Shown: in pieces, positions 62,601 through 64,000 of the stretch
Layout of the letters: each line of letters starts with the position of its first letter
How positions within the stretch are numbered: the first letter of the stretch is position 1
Assembly: GCA_963580455.1 (NCBI GenBank)
Contig: OY756958.1
Location: forward strand, 10,614,501-10,678,500
DNA length: 64,000 nucleotides
Reading direction: 5' to 3'
Origin: Euonymus europaeus
Taxonomy: Eukaryota; Streptophyta; Magnoliopsida; Celastrales; Celastraceae
The notes under the pieces: model-generated
Told to the model about the DNA's origin: nothing
The model's input: only the letters and a program-made list of their open reading frames with translations
Database searches by the model: none
Made by a program: the position numbers and the translations under genes

Positions 62601-64000
62601 TGCCAAAACCCCAACTTTGTATGACAAATGGACAAAACCGTTTAAAGCTACTCCATAGAGAGAGTTGAGCAACTTCGGACTATAAAACTTGCTCGGTGTA
62701 CTCTTTTTATTGTTCTTCTATGTCAAATTTTATGACTATAAGCATCCCAGATTATTTCGATGCCAAAACCCCAACTTTCTATGACAAATGGACAAAAACG
62801 TTAAAACCTCCTCCATAGAGTGAGTTGTGCAGCTTTGGACTATCAAAGTTGCTCGGTGTACACTTTTTATTGTTCTTTTATGTCAAATTTTACGAGTATA
62901 AGGTTCCTAGATTACTTCGATTCCAAAACCGCAACTTTCTATGACAAATGGACAAAACCATTTAAAGCTACTCCATAAAGAGAGTTGAGCATATTCGGAA
63001 TATAAAAGTTGCTCGGTGTACACTTTTTATTGTTCTTCTATGTCAAATTTTACGACTATAAGAATCCCAGATTATTTCAATGCCAAAACCCAAACTTTCT
63101 ATGACAAATGGACGAAAACGTTAAAACCTCCTCCATAGAGTGAGTTGTGCAACTTCGGACTATCAAAGTTTCTCGGTGTACACTTTTTATTGTTCTTCTA
63201 TGTCAAATTTTACGAGTATAAGCTTCCTAGATTATTTCGATTCCAAAACCCCAACTTTCTATGACAAATGGACAAAAATGTTAAAAGCTCCTCCATAGAG
63301 TGAGTTGTGCTACTTCGCACTATCAAAGTTGCTCGGTGTACACTTCTTATTGTTCTTCTATCTCAAATTTTACGACTATAAGCTTCTTAGATTATTTCGA
63401 TGTGAAAACACCAACTTTACAAGACAAATGGGCAAAAACATTAAAAGCTCCTCCATAGAGAGAGTTGAGCAACTTCTAATCAGCAAAGTCGCTCGGTGTA
63501 CGCTTTTTATTGTTCTTCTATCTCAAATTTTACGAGTATATGCTTGCTGGATTATTTTTATTCCAAAAGCCCAACTATCAATAGGAAATGGGCAAAACCG
63601 TTAAAAGGTATTCCATAGTGAGAGTTGAGCAATTCCAGACCATAAAAGTTGCTCAGTGTACCCTTTTTATTGTTCTTCTATGTCAAATTTTACGACTATA
63701 AGCATCCTAGATTATTTCGATGCCAAAACCCCAACTTTCTATGACAAATCGACAAAATCGTTAAAAGCTACTCTATAGAGAGAGTTGAGAAACTTCAGAC
63801 CATAAAAGTTGCTCGGTGTACACTTTTTATTGTTCTTCTATGTCAAATTTTACGAGTATAAGCATCCTAGATTATTTCGATGCCAAAACCCCAACTTTCT
63901 ATGACAAATGGACAAAAACGTTAAAAGCTCCTCCATAGAGTGAGTTGTGCAACTTCGGACTATCGAAGTTGCTCCGTGTACACTTTTTATTGTTCTTCTA
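59488..64000. repeat. Distal duplicate of the 49.6-53.4 kb satellite segment
   Basis: About 59488-61330 matches about 49570-51410 at offset 9,918. From about 61400 the match continues to about 51963 onward at offset 9,438, so three monomers present near 51480-51960 are absent here. From about 62520 to the window end it matches 51963-53440 again at offset 10,558. Shared private variants include GTTACTCGGTGAACACTC, AATTGTTAAAAGC with GGACG, GTTCCTCGGTGTACATTTTTTATT, GTGCAGCTTTGGAC, AAGGTTCCTAGATTACTTC and GAGCATATTCGGA. Confidence 0.82.
61330..63570. repeat. 1,120-bp (7-monomer) satellite tandem duplication
   Basis: Two seven-monomer units lie at about 61330-62450 and 62451-63570. Both contain GTTCCTCGGTGTACATTTTTTATTTTTC (61409 and 62529), GTGCAGCTTTGGAC, AACCGCAACTTTC, CATAAAGAGAGTTGAGCATATTCGGA and the GATGTGAAAACACC monomer (62279 and 63399). 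Few differences are visible, which suggests recent exchange. Confidence 0.84.

Larger units (their letters stand above)
48584..64000. repeat. 160-bp satellite array, right block
   Basis: About 96 monomers of the same satellite, running off the window end. The first recognisable satellite bases are GAGTTGAGCAATTCC, at about monomer phase 134. The opening monomers carry markers (TTATTGTTATTC, TTTCAGTTCC, AAATGAACAAAA) shared with the central block near 28431-28520, not with the monomers just left of the retroelement. The right block has its own subtypes, for example AGCTTCTTAGATT, CCCTAACTTTC, GCCAACTATC with AAATTGGC, and AAAAGGTACTCC. It carries its own duplications of 1120, 1279, 2400 and about 9.4-9.9 kb offset. 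Confidence 0.98.

Noticed and set aside
72..63604. Many 65-107-residue open frames in the satellite, often beginning MPKPQ or MTNGQ
   Set aside because: They are the same repeat read across one to two monomers. Because 160 is not divisible by three, each monomer shifts frame and no product extends along the array. They lack domains, and near-identical versions recur every few monomers.
1..64000. CRISPR-like array
   Set aside because: The repeat units are contiguous 160-bp monomers without unique spacers, and the sequence is eukaryotic heterochromatin.
1..64000. A CENP-B box or other known centromere protein site in the monomer
   Set aside because: I saw no match to the CENP-B box pattern. 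A centromeric location remains only a possibility based on monomer length and array structure.

Overview
This window looks like flowering-plant (angiosperm) heterochromatin. About 56 kb of the 64 kb is one tandem satellite with a 160-bp, AT-rich monomer, roughly 350 copies. It is cut by two LTR-retrotransposon-derived insertions of plant Ty3/gypsy type. There is no host protein-coding gene, rRNA, tRNA or CRISPR array. The plant assignment rests on the retroelements: a Gag-Pol with the architecture of the plant Tat lineage (two RNase H domains, a TGGCGCCG primer-binding site) and a 2.2-kb TG...CA LTR. The species cannot be named from the sequence. The monomer length fits a centromeric or pericentromeric satellite, but nothing here proves that location.

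Layout. Satellite runs from 1 to 3733. A 2,171-bp solo LTR (3734-5904) follows, flanked by a 5-bp target-site duplication ATAAG. Satellite continues from 5905 to 42755. A 5'-LTR-plus-gag-pol retrotransposon fragment on the minus strand occupies about 42756-48583. Satellite runs again from 48584 to the end. The first insertion is clean: the monomer phase is unbroken across it. The second has no visible target-site duplication, has lost its 3' third, and is missing about 30 bp of satellite. Its left junction carries a 29-bp local duplication.

The satellite is not homogeneous. Several monomer subtypes alternate, and blocks of 2 to 26 monomers are duplicated with periods that are multiples of 160 bp to within a few bases (320, 641, 1120, 1279, 1758, 2240, 2400, 2881, 3200, 3840/4160 and 4002 bp), plus a ~9.9-kb offset in the right arm. 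This is the signature of unequal exchange and segmental amplification producing local higher-order repeats. A dyad that could form a hairpin sits in every monomer around the phase-1 boundary.

The retrotransposon on the minus strand keeps a TATA box, primer-binding site, Gag, protease, reverse transcriptase, degenerate RNase H and a second RNase H in one long frame. A single in-frame TAG separates these from integrase. Integrase retains its D,D-35-E triad but ends in satellite sequence. The copy is therefore defective, yet its promoter still points into the 37-kb central satellite array.
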